12,991 nt of DNA from CAYSRM01 sp964475205 (lineage in GTDB: Bacteria; Verrucomicrobiota; Kiritimatiellia; UBA8416; CAYSRM01). Position 1 is the first letter of the stretch; each line of letters starts with the position of its first letter. A program made the translations under genes and the position numbers. The stretch covers positions 1-12,991 of the forward strand of contig CAYYVQ010000073.1 of assembly GCA_964475205.1 (NCBI GenBank), in the 5' to 3' direction. Shown here piece after piece: positions 1 to 7,175 of this stretch. Under the pieces are notes generated by a model. That model searched no databases. It was not told where the DNA came from and was given only the letters and a program-made list of their open reading frames with translations.

Positions 1-84
1 GCGCGGTGAAACTATACGCTTTGAAAAGGGCTTAACTAAGCGCCATTCCAGGCTAGTGTCCTGTCCCAGAAATAACATGTCATA

Positions 85-999
85 ATGATAGTTAAACGAA
101 ATGCCGGAGCAACATTAACCGCCGTGGAAATGAACCGCGGGGATACCCTGGAATTTAAACGTTTGGACGGATGCACGGCGCTGATCGAGATCATCGGCAC
201 GAAAGCTGAGATCGTCCGCACTACCCTCGAGAAATCAGGCAGGGAAGAACGGGGAGCAACCACGGTTTACCGGTTCATGGCAGACTGCAGGATCGACGGA
301 GAGAATATCAGGCTGGAACGGGAAGTCGGAACACAGGCATCATTCTACGAACCGTGGGAAATTGGCGGGATACGAATCTGGCTGGATGCTGTTGACGCGA
401 TTTTCGATTTCATGCGGGAAACACACGGCCCGTGCCGTCTGCAGGAAAATTGTTCGCACAGCCTTCCGGGCCGCCGTCAGGTGAGACTGGCAATACAGGA
501 CGCATCCGCGCGCATCTGTCCAGAAACTGTTGAACCATGGTGTCCGCTTCCCGGCGAAGGCCTTAAAATTCAAGATTGCTATCGAGGCGAAGACTGTTGG
601 ATGGGCGCCTACGACGGCGCTTCGGCCCACGGCGGATTGGACATCAACCATCCCGTCGGCACACCGCTTTATGCTCCTGTCAACCTCGACGATCATTTTC
701 TCTACAACGCGACAGCAACCGGAAACAACAATAACCGTTGGCGCGGCATCCGCCACTGGCCTGACGGAAGGGTATGGGTATTGACGAGTTGTCACATGAC
801 CCGTCTGACAGTTGCTGAACATACCCCATTGCAGGCCGGAACACAGTATGCCGAGGGCGCCGGCGTCCATATTGGCGCGGCTGAACACAGCCATTTCGCT
901 TTTGCCGTCCTGGATCACGGGGAATTAATCCGGCTCGATCCATGGATACTTTTCTGGCAGATGTACAAGGATCAGGCCACCGGCAAAACAGATCAATAA
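85..999 (+). CDS. M23 (LytM-fold) metallopeptidase-like protein
   Basis: 304 aa. The C-terminal half (about residues 178-290) looks like the zinc peptidase family M23, which cleaves peptidoglycan cross-links or other peptides. HGGLD (H182, D186) fits the HxxxD zinc motif and is followed by INHPVGTPLYAP, the usual strand after it. H237 (SCHM) falls where the family has its catalytic Tyr-x-His strand. HSH (H268, H270) fits the HxH motif and is followed by FAF. All five expected active-site residues are therefore present. Residues 1-175 match no domain I recognise and look mainly beta-stranded. I see no signal peptide or membrane segment, which is unusual for a cell-wall enzyme. The ATG is the first in-frame start after a stop at 73-75. 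It lacks a clear Shine-Dalgarno but overlaps a stop (TAATG, 83-87) of a frame open to the window edge, so translational coupling is possible. An FAD oxidoreductase follows 69 bp downstream. The family call is fairly safe; substrate and location are unknown. Confidence 0.75.
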   Translation: MIVKRNAGATLTAVEMNRGDTLEFKRLDGCTALIEIIGTKAEIVRTTLEKSGREERGATTVYRFMADCRIDGENIRLEREVGTQASFYEPWEIGGIRIWLDAVDAIFDFMRETHGPCRLQENCSHSLPGRRQVRLAIQDASARICPETVEPWCPLPGEGLKIQDCYRGEDCWMGAYDGASAHGGLDINHPVGTPLYAPVNLDDHFLYNATATGNNNNRWRGIRHWPDGRVWVLTSCHMTRLTVAEHTPLQAGTQYAEGAGVHIGAAEHSHFAFAVLDHGELIRLDPWILFWQMYKDQATGKTDQ

Positions 1000-1068
1000 A
1001 TACTCGCGAAATCAGGTTAATAGCGCCAAAGCCGATAAGTCGAAATACCAATCATGAGAGGAAGATGA

Positions 1069-2334
1069 ATGAACAATAAATATGATGTGGTCGTCATCGG
1101 CGGGGGTACTGCCGGAACTATAGCGGCAATTCAAGCAGGCAGGGAAGGAGCAGAAACACTCCTGGTTGAGAAAAACGCCATGCTTGGCGGCACAATGACC
1201 ATTGGAGGGGTCAACTACCCGGCCCGCTTCTTTGCCTGGGGGCAGCAGGTCATTGCCGGCATCGGCTGGGAACTTGTCTGCAAGACCTTGGTTGAAACAG
1301 GCCGGCAGATCCCGAAGCCTGAAGAAACCAGGCCACGGGAAATCAATGTCCCGGTTTACGCTGCCCTGGCCGATGAAACCGTCCTGAACGCGGGGGTAGA
1401 TGTGCTTTTTCATACAATGCCGGCGTCAATTACCTTTACAAACCAAGGCTGGACCCTACAGATCTGCACCAAAACAGGCCTTCAGAATATCAATGCCGAA
1501 ACTCTCATCGATGCCACCGGGGACGCGAACGCCGTGGCCTTAGCCGGTTTTGAAGTCGTCAGGCCGGACATATTTCAGCCGGCAACACTGACATTCGGCT
1601 GTTCCGGTTATGATGCAGAAAAACTGGACTACGAAGCGCTGAGATCCGCATCGGAAACTGCCATTAAGTCAGGCGAACTGGCTACTACCGACATTTCGTG
1701 GCGTAACAACGGCCCTGAAGCGCTGCTAAGAAAATACGGCAATAACTCTAACCATGTCCGGGCGCCACATGCCGAAACCAGCGAGGGCAAATCGCTTGTG
1801 GAGATAGAGGGACGCAAAGCGATTCTGCGCATGTACCGCTTTTTCAGAAAACAGCCGGGACTCGAAAATTTCCGGATCGACTGGGTGTGTTCTGAGACCG
1901 GGATCCGTGAAACCGGTTCCATCAGGGGGAAGAAGACGGTTAGTGTCTCAGATTACGAAGCAGGCAGAATGTACGATGATGCCCTGTGCTATGCTTTCTA
2001 TTCAATCGACGAACACCTGAACGACGGCAAAGGTTTTAACGCGCGAAGACTGAAGCAGGGTATCCTTCCTACTATTCCGCGCGCGGCCATGCTCCCGCAA
2101 GGCAGCAAGTTCCTTATAGCGGCCGGACGCTGTGTTGCCAGTGATAGAGAAGCTAATTCTGCGCTCCGAGTGGAATGTCCGTGCATGGCTATGGGACAGG
2201 CGGCCGGCGCTATGGCCGCCCTATCGGCTCGAACAGGAATTGACCCGGAAGAAATCCCGTTAGATGACATCCGCAGCCTTCTTAGAAAACATAAGGCCGT
2301 GATACCGGGAGATATAAAACCCCACCGAGGTTAA
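1069..2334 (+). CDS. FAD-dependent oxidoreductase (FAD_oxidored/pfam12831 type)
   Basis: 421 aa, probably a cytoplasmic flavoprotein. The N-terminus carries a Rossmann dinucleotide-binding motif, VVIGGGTAGTIAA (residues 8-20), with E34 at the end of beta-2 for the ribose, then a GG loop at 40-41. A second FAD motif, DATGDANA, lies at 148-155. The GIRETGSIRG stretch (278-287) and the C-terminal AAGRCVASDREA (351-362) followed by a Gly/Ala-rich helix (376-387) are typical of the pfam12831 group. That group is common in PVC bacteria and often sits near carbohydrate genes; its substrates are mostly unknown. The start is well supported: a purine-rich GAGAGGAAG (1056-1064) precedes the ATG by 4 nt, and an overlapping ATG at 1065 is in another frame. 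The length is normal for the family. It may be co-transcribed with the upstream M23-like gene (69-bp gap). It converges on the dehydrogenase gene, leaving only 57 bp between stops. Confidence 0.85.
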   Translation: MNNKYDVVVIGGGTAGTIAAIQAGREGAETLLVEKNAMLGGTMTIGGVNYPARFFAWGQQVIAGIGWELVCKTLVETGRQIPKPEETRPREINVPVYAALADETVLNAGVDVLFHTMPASITFTNQGWTLQICTKTGLQNINAETLIDATGDANAVALAGFEVVRPDIFQPATLTFGCSGYDAEKLDYEALRSASETAIKSGELATTDISWRNNGPEALLRKYGNNSNHVRAPHAETSEGKSLVEIEGRKAILRMYRFFRKQPGLENFRIDWVCSETGIRETGSIRGKKTVSVSDYEAGRMYDDALCYAFYSIDEHLNDGKGFNARRLKQGILPTIPRAAMLPQGSKFLIAAGRCVASDREANSALRVECPCMAMGQAAGAMAALSARTGIDPEEIPLDDIRSLLRKHKAVIPGDIKPHRG

Positions 2335-2391
2335 ACTCTTCCGGCGGAAACGCTTTATAACGCCATTATCTCAATGCAACATGCTGTTGAT

Positions 2392-3354
2392 TCAAGGTAT
2401 TGGCCACTTGAATGCGCCGGTCCGGAAGAAATGCCTGAGCTGTTCGATGCTCTGCTTCGCCTTCCTGTTCACAGCCTCGCGGGTGTTGAAAGCGTTATGC
2501 GGAGTCAGGATAACATCGGGCCTGTTGCGGAGTGAGGCAAGAGTTTCAACGGTCTTTAAATTATGCTGCCGGCCGGTTCTGAAAGCCTGCGCCACTTTTT
2601 TTTCGTCCTCGAAAACATCCATACCGACACCGGAAAGCCGGCCTTCATCCAGCAGCCGGGCCATATCTGCCGCAGGCGAGAATTCTCCTCGAGCCACGTT
2701 TATGAACAACGGCTGTTTCTCTGCCTTACGCAGAACATCATACCGGAAATAACGGTCATTTTCCGCCGTTAGATTCATGGAACAGACAATGACATCAGCG
2801 CGCGCAAGGCCTTCATCCAGCGAAACATATTCAACGTCTTCATGCCTTTGAACTATATCAACGCCAAGAACATTCATGTCCAGTCCCCTCCCAACTCGCA
2901 GTACCTCGCGGCCGATGTTGCCAACGCCCGCAACAACAAGACATTTCTGTGAACACTCCCGGCCGGTAAGCCCGTCTCGATCGAATTTTACAAACTGTTG
3001 CTGCTGCAGTTTCAGTTTGCGCATAAGAAACATCCACATAAGCAATGCCTGTTCTGCGACCGAGCGGGGGCAGTAAAACGGAAGATATCCGTATTGTTTT
3101 CCAGGCGCAATACAGGCAAGCTTTGTAAGATGATCATAGCCCGTAGCCCTGGCAAGGATCCCGTCAATTTCCTCCAGCCAATGCAATGGGATCCCGGACT
3201 GGGTCCTGATACTTATAACCCTTGCAGGAACTTCAATGATACCGCTTTCCTGGATAGTTGCGCAGGTATAACCGCAATCCATACCTTCAGCGGCAAATTC
3301 CTCAAGCAGGCGCCTTTCTTCCTCAAAAGCCTCAAAAAAGAAAACATCTTTCAT
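2392..3354 (-). CDS. D-isomer-specific 2-hydroxyacid dehydrogenase, NAD-binding
   Basis: 320 aa. Members of this family reversibly reduce 2-keto acids to D-2-hydroxy acids with NAD(P)H; examples are D-lactate, glyoxylate/hydroxypyruvate and 3-phosphoglycerate dehydrogenases. The cofactor domain contains GVGNIG (143-148), and D166 ends the next strand, which suggests NAD rather than NADP. The catalytic triad is visible: R222 in INVARGE, E251 (or E249) in DVFEDE, and H286 in LTPHNAF. The residue after His is Asn where many members have Ile/Thr-Gly, and INVARGEFSP replaces the common ARGxxVD. It may therefore belong to a divergent subgroup with an unusual substrate. The start lies 10 bp past the stop of the GH94 gene, so the two are very likely one transcript. 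The ribosome site is weak (GGTTGAG, rather far upstream). The exact substrate cannot be read from the sequence. Confidence 0.87.
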   Translation of the reverse strand: MKDVFFFEAFEEERRLLEEFAAEGMDCGYTCATIQESGIIEVPARVISIRTQSGIPLHWLEEIDGILARATGYDHLTKLACIAPGKQYGYLPFYCPRSVAEQALLMWMFLMRKLKLQQQQFVKFDRDGLTGRECSQKCLVVAGVGNIGREVLRVGRGLDMNVLGVDIVQRHEDVEYVSLDEGLARADVIVCSMNLTAENDRYFRYDVLRKAEKQPLFINVARGEFSPAADMARLLDEGRLSGVGMDVFEDEKKVAQAFRTGRQHNLKTVETLASLRNRPDVILTPHNAFNTREAVNRKAKQSIEQLRHFFRTGAFKWPIP

Positions 3355-3364
3355 AGCATAAAAC

Positions 3365-5677
3365 TCAACCGAGGCTTACCCATACATCCACATCACTCTC
3401 TCCGGAGACGGGAATAAGATTTCCATTTAACCGGACGTCATTAATCCGAATACCGGTAACCTTGCCCCTGGGCCGGGCCTGCTCGAACCTGATAGCATAA
3501 TTTGTCCCTCTGAATCTTCTATGGAAAACACAGCTCTTCCAGTCAGGCGGAAGGCATGGATCAATGCGAAGGCCATTCCATTCAGGACGCACTCCCAAAA
3601 CATAATGTGTAAACGCATAGTAAAACCATCCCGCAGCTCCGGTCCCCCAGCTTTGTCCGGCGGTTCCGTATCGATAAGATCCTGGAATGGCAAAATAACT
3701 GTTGCAGAAAACATAAGGTTCACATGTCTTCCTGGGCGGATGGTCGGTAAAGGGCAGCATTGTTTGCAAGGCAAATGCAACATTGTCATGCCTCTTCAGC
3801 ATGCCGTCCGCGGCCAGTTTAAAGGCGCATGCATGGAGGTACACGCCGCCATTTTCATGTGTACCCGGCCGCTTTGTGCTGGACATTCCAATGCGTGGGT
3901 TCCAGGAGTCGGAAGGATCGAGCACGGTCACTGTCCCAAGTTCTGTCTTGAGGTGTCTATCCACTGAATCCATGGCAATCCGGCCGCGGTTCTCTTTGGC
4001 CACACCGGTAAACACCGACCAGGCCTGCGGCAGAAGAAACAGGCGATTGCGCGCGGCTGAAGCTGAGCCGATACTGCCGCCATCGTCATGGTACGCGCGC
4101 AGGTACCATTTGCCATCCCACCCATGAGCATCAATCCGGTCACGCATCTCATCCGCCCATTCCTCCGCATGGACGGCATCGTCATCTCTGCCGGTCAAAC
4201 GGGCAATCGCGGCCAGCCTCCTGCAAGCCCCATACCATGCCATGCTCAACCATACGCTTTCTCCACTTCCTTCAGGACCAACCCGGTCCAGACAGTCATT
4301 CCAGTCGCCACTGTGTATCTTCAGAAGCCCGTGCGGCCCCTTTTCAGCGTTGTAAAACGCAACCGAACGTTTGACATGCTCGTAAAGCTCCGCTGAACTT
4401 CCGTCATTAAAGGGCACGGTAATATTCAACTGTTCATCAGTCCCCTGCTCCATGAGAAACTGATGAACCGCGTAGGCAATCCAAACGTTATTATCCGAGA
4501 AATCCTTATCCAGGATAGCGCCGTCAAGCCATGTGCGCGGAGCGTAACCGGAGGGATACTGAAAAGCCAGCACACGCTTAAGTTCCAGAAGCGCTGACTC
4601 CTGATCAAACAAAGCAAGCGCCCCGATATCCTGAACCTGGTCGCGAAACCCGTTGTGCCGCACACGCGCCCAGTGTGCGCCCAATGACAACTGGCGTTTG
4701 AGCCACGGATGAAAAAAAGCGTCAAACCTGCGGTCCGGTGTCTGAATCCGATCGCCGCCAATCACATCTTCAATGGCTTTCACAGTCTCGTTATAGGCGT
4801 CGTCCACGCCTTGGCCGGCAAAAAACCGCTCGCGTAACGGCTCAATTTCTTCCGGGTAACGTACACCGCCGGCAAGCACAATTATTCGTTCCGTATCTCC
4901 CGGGGCAAGAGTAAAACCTGTCTGAAGGGCACAACAGCCTTTTTCCATCTCAGATCCGCTTCCAGAACACGACCCTCGAAGCAAAGCATCCGGACGATGT
5001 TCACAGCCATGGCCGATAAACGCATTCTCCGCCGCATCAAATCCGTCAACGCGTCGGTTAACAGCCATAAAAACACAGGCCGAATCGCCTCCCTTGTAAG
5101 CATGGCGCTTAGACAGGTACAGCGTCTGCAGTTCTTGATCAAAAAAACCATTCGCATTGTAATAAATCTGCGGTTTGTAAACGCCGTCAAACATGGTCGA
5201 CATAAACGTAAAAAGATCCAGTTCCTGCTCTTTTTCTGATCTATTGGATACGCGAATATCCCAGATTTCGCAGGGAGCATTTCCGGGAACAAACCAGCAG
5301 AAGCTTGATTCCACACCGTTGACCTCCTGTTCAATGACAGAATAGCCAAGACCATGCCTGCATCGAGCTCCCGGGATAAGGTCGGCAGGCAGACCGTTCA
5401 AGGTCCAGAATATGCCTGTTGCGCGCTCGCGCAGATAGGCAACCCGGTTCCCCGATGTGTGGAACCTGTTTCCAGCGCCATCCTGCACAATCGCTTCACC
5501 CCGCCCGCATTGAGAAAAGAGAGCTACAATTTCTTCATTCCACGCATAGTTATACCAGTCCCGCGGAGTGTCTATGTCGGTAATAACATATTCAGAAGAA
5601 ACACGGTCAAAGCAGCCAAAATGAGATGCCTCCGCGCACATGCCGGGATCAGAAGGATTTATGTCGCTTTTTTTCAT
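3365..5677 (-). CDS. GH94 glycoside phosphorylase (cellobiose phosphorylase-like)
   Basis: 770 aa, near the usual 780-820 of family GH94 (formerly GT36). These cytosolic enzymes cleave beta-linked disaccharides or short oligosaccharides with inorganic phosphate, giving alpha-sugar-1-phosphate with inversion. The N-terminal beta-sandwich starts with the family-like FGCFDRVSSEYVITDIDTP (20-38). The (alpha/alpha)6 barrel holds RDQVQDIGAL (345-354), FSDNNVWIAYAV (393-404) and GDWNDCLDRVGPEGSGESVW (457-476); the DWND segment (458-461) carries the catalytic acid Asp. THENGGVYLHA (606-616) and YGTAGQSWGTGAAGW (670-684) fit phosphate-site and closing motifs. There is no signal peptide, consistent with intracellular phosphorolysis. 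The start is the first ATG in the frame; no clear Shine-Dalgarno is seen, and M13 is a weaker alternative because the homologous region begins near residue 20. It heads a two-gene unit with the dehydrogenase. The acceptor could be glucose, GlcNAc, gluconate or a beta-1,3-linked sugar; sequence reading alone does not decide. Confidence 0.9.
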   Translation of the reverse strand: MKKSDINPSDPGMCAEASHFGCFDRVSSEYVITDIDTPRDWYNYAWNEEIVALFSQCGRGEAIVQDGAGNRFHTSGNRVAYLRERATGIFWTLNGLPADLIPGARCRHGLGYSVIEQEVNGVESSFCWFVPGNAPCEIWDIRVSNRSEKEQELDLFTFMSTMFDGVYKPQIYYNANGFFDQELQTLYLSKRHAYKGGDSACVFMAVNRRVDGFDAAENAFIGHGCEHRPDALLRGSCSGSGSEMEKGCCALQTGFTLAPGDTERIIVLAGGVRYPEEIEPLRERFFAGQGVDDAYNETVKAIEDVIGGDRIQTPDRRFDAFFHPWLKRQLSLGAHWARVRHNGFRDQVQDIGALALFDQESALLELKRVLAFQYPSGYAPRTWLDGAILDKDFSDNNVWIAYAVHQFLMEQGTDEQLNITVPFNDGSSAELYEHVKRSVAFYNAEKGPHGLLKIHSGDWNDCLDRVGPEGSGESVWLSMAWYGACRRLAAIARLTGRDDDAVHAEEWADEMRDRIDAHGWDGKWYLRAYHDDGGSIGSASAARNRLFLLPQAWSVFTGVAKENRGRIAMDSVDRHLKTELGTVTVLDPSDSWNPRIGMSSTKRPGTHENGGVYLHACAFKLAADGMLKRHDNVAFALQTMLPFTDHPPRKTCEPYVFCNSYFAIPGSYRYGTAGQSWGTGAAGWFYYAFTHYVLGVRPEWNGLRIDPCLPPDWKSCVFHRRFRGTNYAIRFEQARPRGKVTGIRINDVRLNGNLIPVSGESDVDVWVSLG

Positions 5678-5735
5678 AAAATCACAAAATTTATTCGTGG
5701 CCGGAAGATGTCAGTGCCGGCTTCCCGCAGCAGAT

Positions 5736-5763
5736 ATCATACAAACAGCTCATACCGCGGCAA
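5736..5763 (-). promoter_or_regulatory. candidate sigma-70-like promoter for the GH94 unit
   Basis: Read on the minus strand, TTGCCG (5763-5758) and TATGAT (5741-5736) are separated by 16 nt and lie about 60 bp before the GH94 ATG. This matches the bacterial housekeeping consensus loosely. It is a pattern match only, and similar boxes arise by chance. Confidence 0.3.
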
Positions 5764-5847
5764 TCATTGGATCAGGCTCCAAAATTGAAAAACTGCATGT
5801 AACCTGACTTAGTCATAATCAAACTGCGACTGGACTTTACCTCTCTT

Positions 5848-5877
5848 TTGATTTAGAATTACACATGTTACTGAATA
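5848..5877 (+). promoter_or_regulatory. candidate promoter for the TPR gene
   Basis: TTGATT (5848-5853) and TGAATA (5872-5877) are spaced by 18 nt in an A/T-rich stretch about 30 bp ahead of the TPR gene ATG. The surrounding intergenic region is clearly richer in A/T than the flanking genes. The match is loose and not confirmed. Confidence 0.28.
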
Positions 5878-5908
5878 ATAAAAGGTAATTTCAGGAATCA
5901 ACATTCCA

Positions 5909-6910
5909 ATGGCAACAGAAGCACAGAATATGGAACAACATCCTGCCTTCAAAGCTGCTCTAAAAGCTGCTGAAAAAGGCGAGCACAAGACTATGCTTGA
6001 ATACGCCGTGACATTGATGAACGCGTATCCGGACAATGCAACTTCATATCTTCTGTTAGGCGATGCTTACCGCTTGCTGGACCATCCTGAACTTGCTGTG
6101 GAATGCTATCGGGAGGCGGTGGAATCAAGCGAAGCTTCAATATTAAAGAAACTTAAACTGCCCGGAAAAGACCATTCAGAAACACAGACAGCTTTAAAAC
6201 AGGAATCAGATCTGATAATGCGGCTGCTTGAGATGCTCAGTTTTATAGGGATATCCACCAGGGCCCTTTGCAACATAGGCACAATACATAAGGAACAGGG
6301 CAATACCGAAAAAGCTATAGCCGCCTATGAACAGGCTTCCATAATATTGTCAAGCTGTGTGCAAACCCTCTACAACACCGCGCTTGCTTACGCAGAAGAC
6401 GAACAATTCCACGAAGCGGTAACGGTCCTGGAGAAATGTGTTCACCTTGACGCGGACTTTGCCGAAGCCTGGGGTTTGCTTGGAATATGCTATTTTGAAC
6501 TCAACCGGCCTGCGGATTCAGTCGCCGCCTGCAAGAGGGCAAAGACTCTTCGCCCGGACCTGATAGATATGCAGATCTTTCTCGGTCTCTCATACCAGAG
6601 ACTCGAGCTTTATCAACAGGCAATTGAAGCTTTCGAAAACCTCATAACAGATGACCCGGATTACGCGGAAGCATACGTCAGTCTCGGAATGATTTTTCTG
6701 ACCCTTGGAGAATCAGAGAAGGCCATAGACGCCCTCAGTGAGGCCGTGGAAATCAGCCCGGCTTACTCCGAGGCTTATTTCAGCCTGGGTCTGGCTTATT
6801 TCATGGAAGGCGATTACGAAAAAGGCAATCGGATAATGCAGTTTCTCCGCTTGTCTGCGCCGGAAGAATATGAACGTTTTCTTCTAAATGAGAATGATGA
6901 TTGGCCTTGA
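5909..6910 (+). CDS. Tetratricopeptide repeat (TPR) protein
   Basis: 333 aa built almost entirely from TPR units, 34-residue helix-turn-helix repeats that scaffold protein-protein contacts. I read repeats at about 41-74, 117-150, 151-184, 185-218, 219-252, 253-286 and 287-320. The typical pattern is visible, for example YAEAYVSLGMIFLTLGESEK (252-271) with the following helix KAIDALSEAVEISP. A half repeat may precede at 11-44. Residues 75-116 interrupt the first and second repeats with a Lys/Ser-rich linker and a helix, so the array is split 1+6. There is no signal peptide, membrane segment or catalytic domain, so it is probably a cytoplasmic adaptor. The ATG is weakly supported by CAGGAA about 12 nt upstream; M8 is an alternative. 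It is divergent from the GH94 unit and separated from the next gene by 265 bp. The partner protein is unknown. Confidence 0.85.
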   Translation: MATEAQNMEQHPAFKAALKAAEKGEHKTMLEYAVTLMNAYPDNATSYLLLGDAYRLLDHPELAVECYREAVESSEASILKKLKLPGKDHSETQTALKQESDLIMRLLEMLSFIGISTRALCNIGTIHKEQGNTEKAIAAYEQASIILSSCVQTLYNTALAYAEDEQFHEAVTVLEKCVHLDADFAEAWGLLGICYFELNRPADSVAACKRAKTLRPDLIDMQIFLGLSYQRLELYQQAIEAFENLITDDPDYAEAYVSLGMIFLTLGESEKAIDALSEAVEISPAYSEAYFSLGLAYFMEGDYEKGNRIMQFLRLSAPEEYERFLLNENDDWP

Positions 6911-7080
6911 ACTCGACCGGCCGGCGGATGCGGCCGCCCGAAAAACAATGAACAATCGAATCAACAGAATCAAGGCTGCAGATTTAAATTTATCACAGTT
7001 TGTACAACAAGAAACGTTTTGAAAGAATGCGGGGAATTCTTCACCCGAAGGCGAGTTTACGACGCCCGATCCTCTGTGTT

Positions 7081-7121
7081 GCAGCAAGTTGGCGGTATAT
7101 TCATACAGCACAACTTGCTGC
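7081..7121. repeat. 11-bp perfect inverted repeat in the TPR/nuclease gap
   Basis: GCAGCAAGTTG (7081-7091) is exactly mirrored by CAACTTGCTGC (7111-7121) around a 19-nt spacer. It lies 170 bp after the TPR gene stop and 55 bp before the nuclease start. No T-run follows, so it is not a standard intrinsic terminator. It may be a binding site for a dimeric protein, an RNA hairpin or a small dispersed repeat. The arms differ at one central base from the hairpin after purM (12943-12967). Confidence 0.5.
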
Positions 7122-7175
7122 GCCTTGAGTCTTGAGCGCCATAAACTCGTGAAATATGCAGGCTAATACTTCGTC

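Noticed and set aside
340..918. 192-codon frame antisense to the M23-like gene
   Set aside because: The plus-strand frame carries the clear HxxxD and HxH motifs; the antisense translation shows none.
2335..2391. Intrinsic terminator between the convergent FAD and dehydrogenase genes
   Set aside because: Only 4-5 bp stems (for example CAACA/TGTTG at 2377-2389) are present, with no T-run on either strand.
4882..5355. 157-codon minus-strand frame inside the GH94 gene
   Set aside because: It is an alternate frame of a strongly recognised GH94 gene and has no domain features of its own.
6949..7023. 24-codon frame in the TPR/nuclease gap
   Set aside because: Too short, without a ribosome site or recognisable similarity; chance is the simplest explanation.
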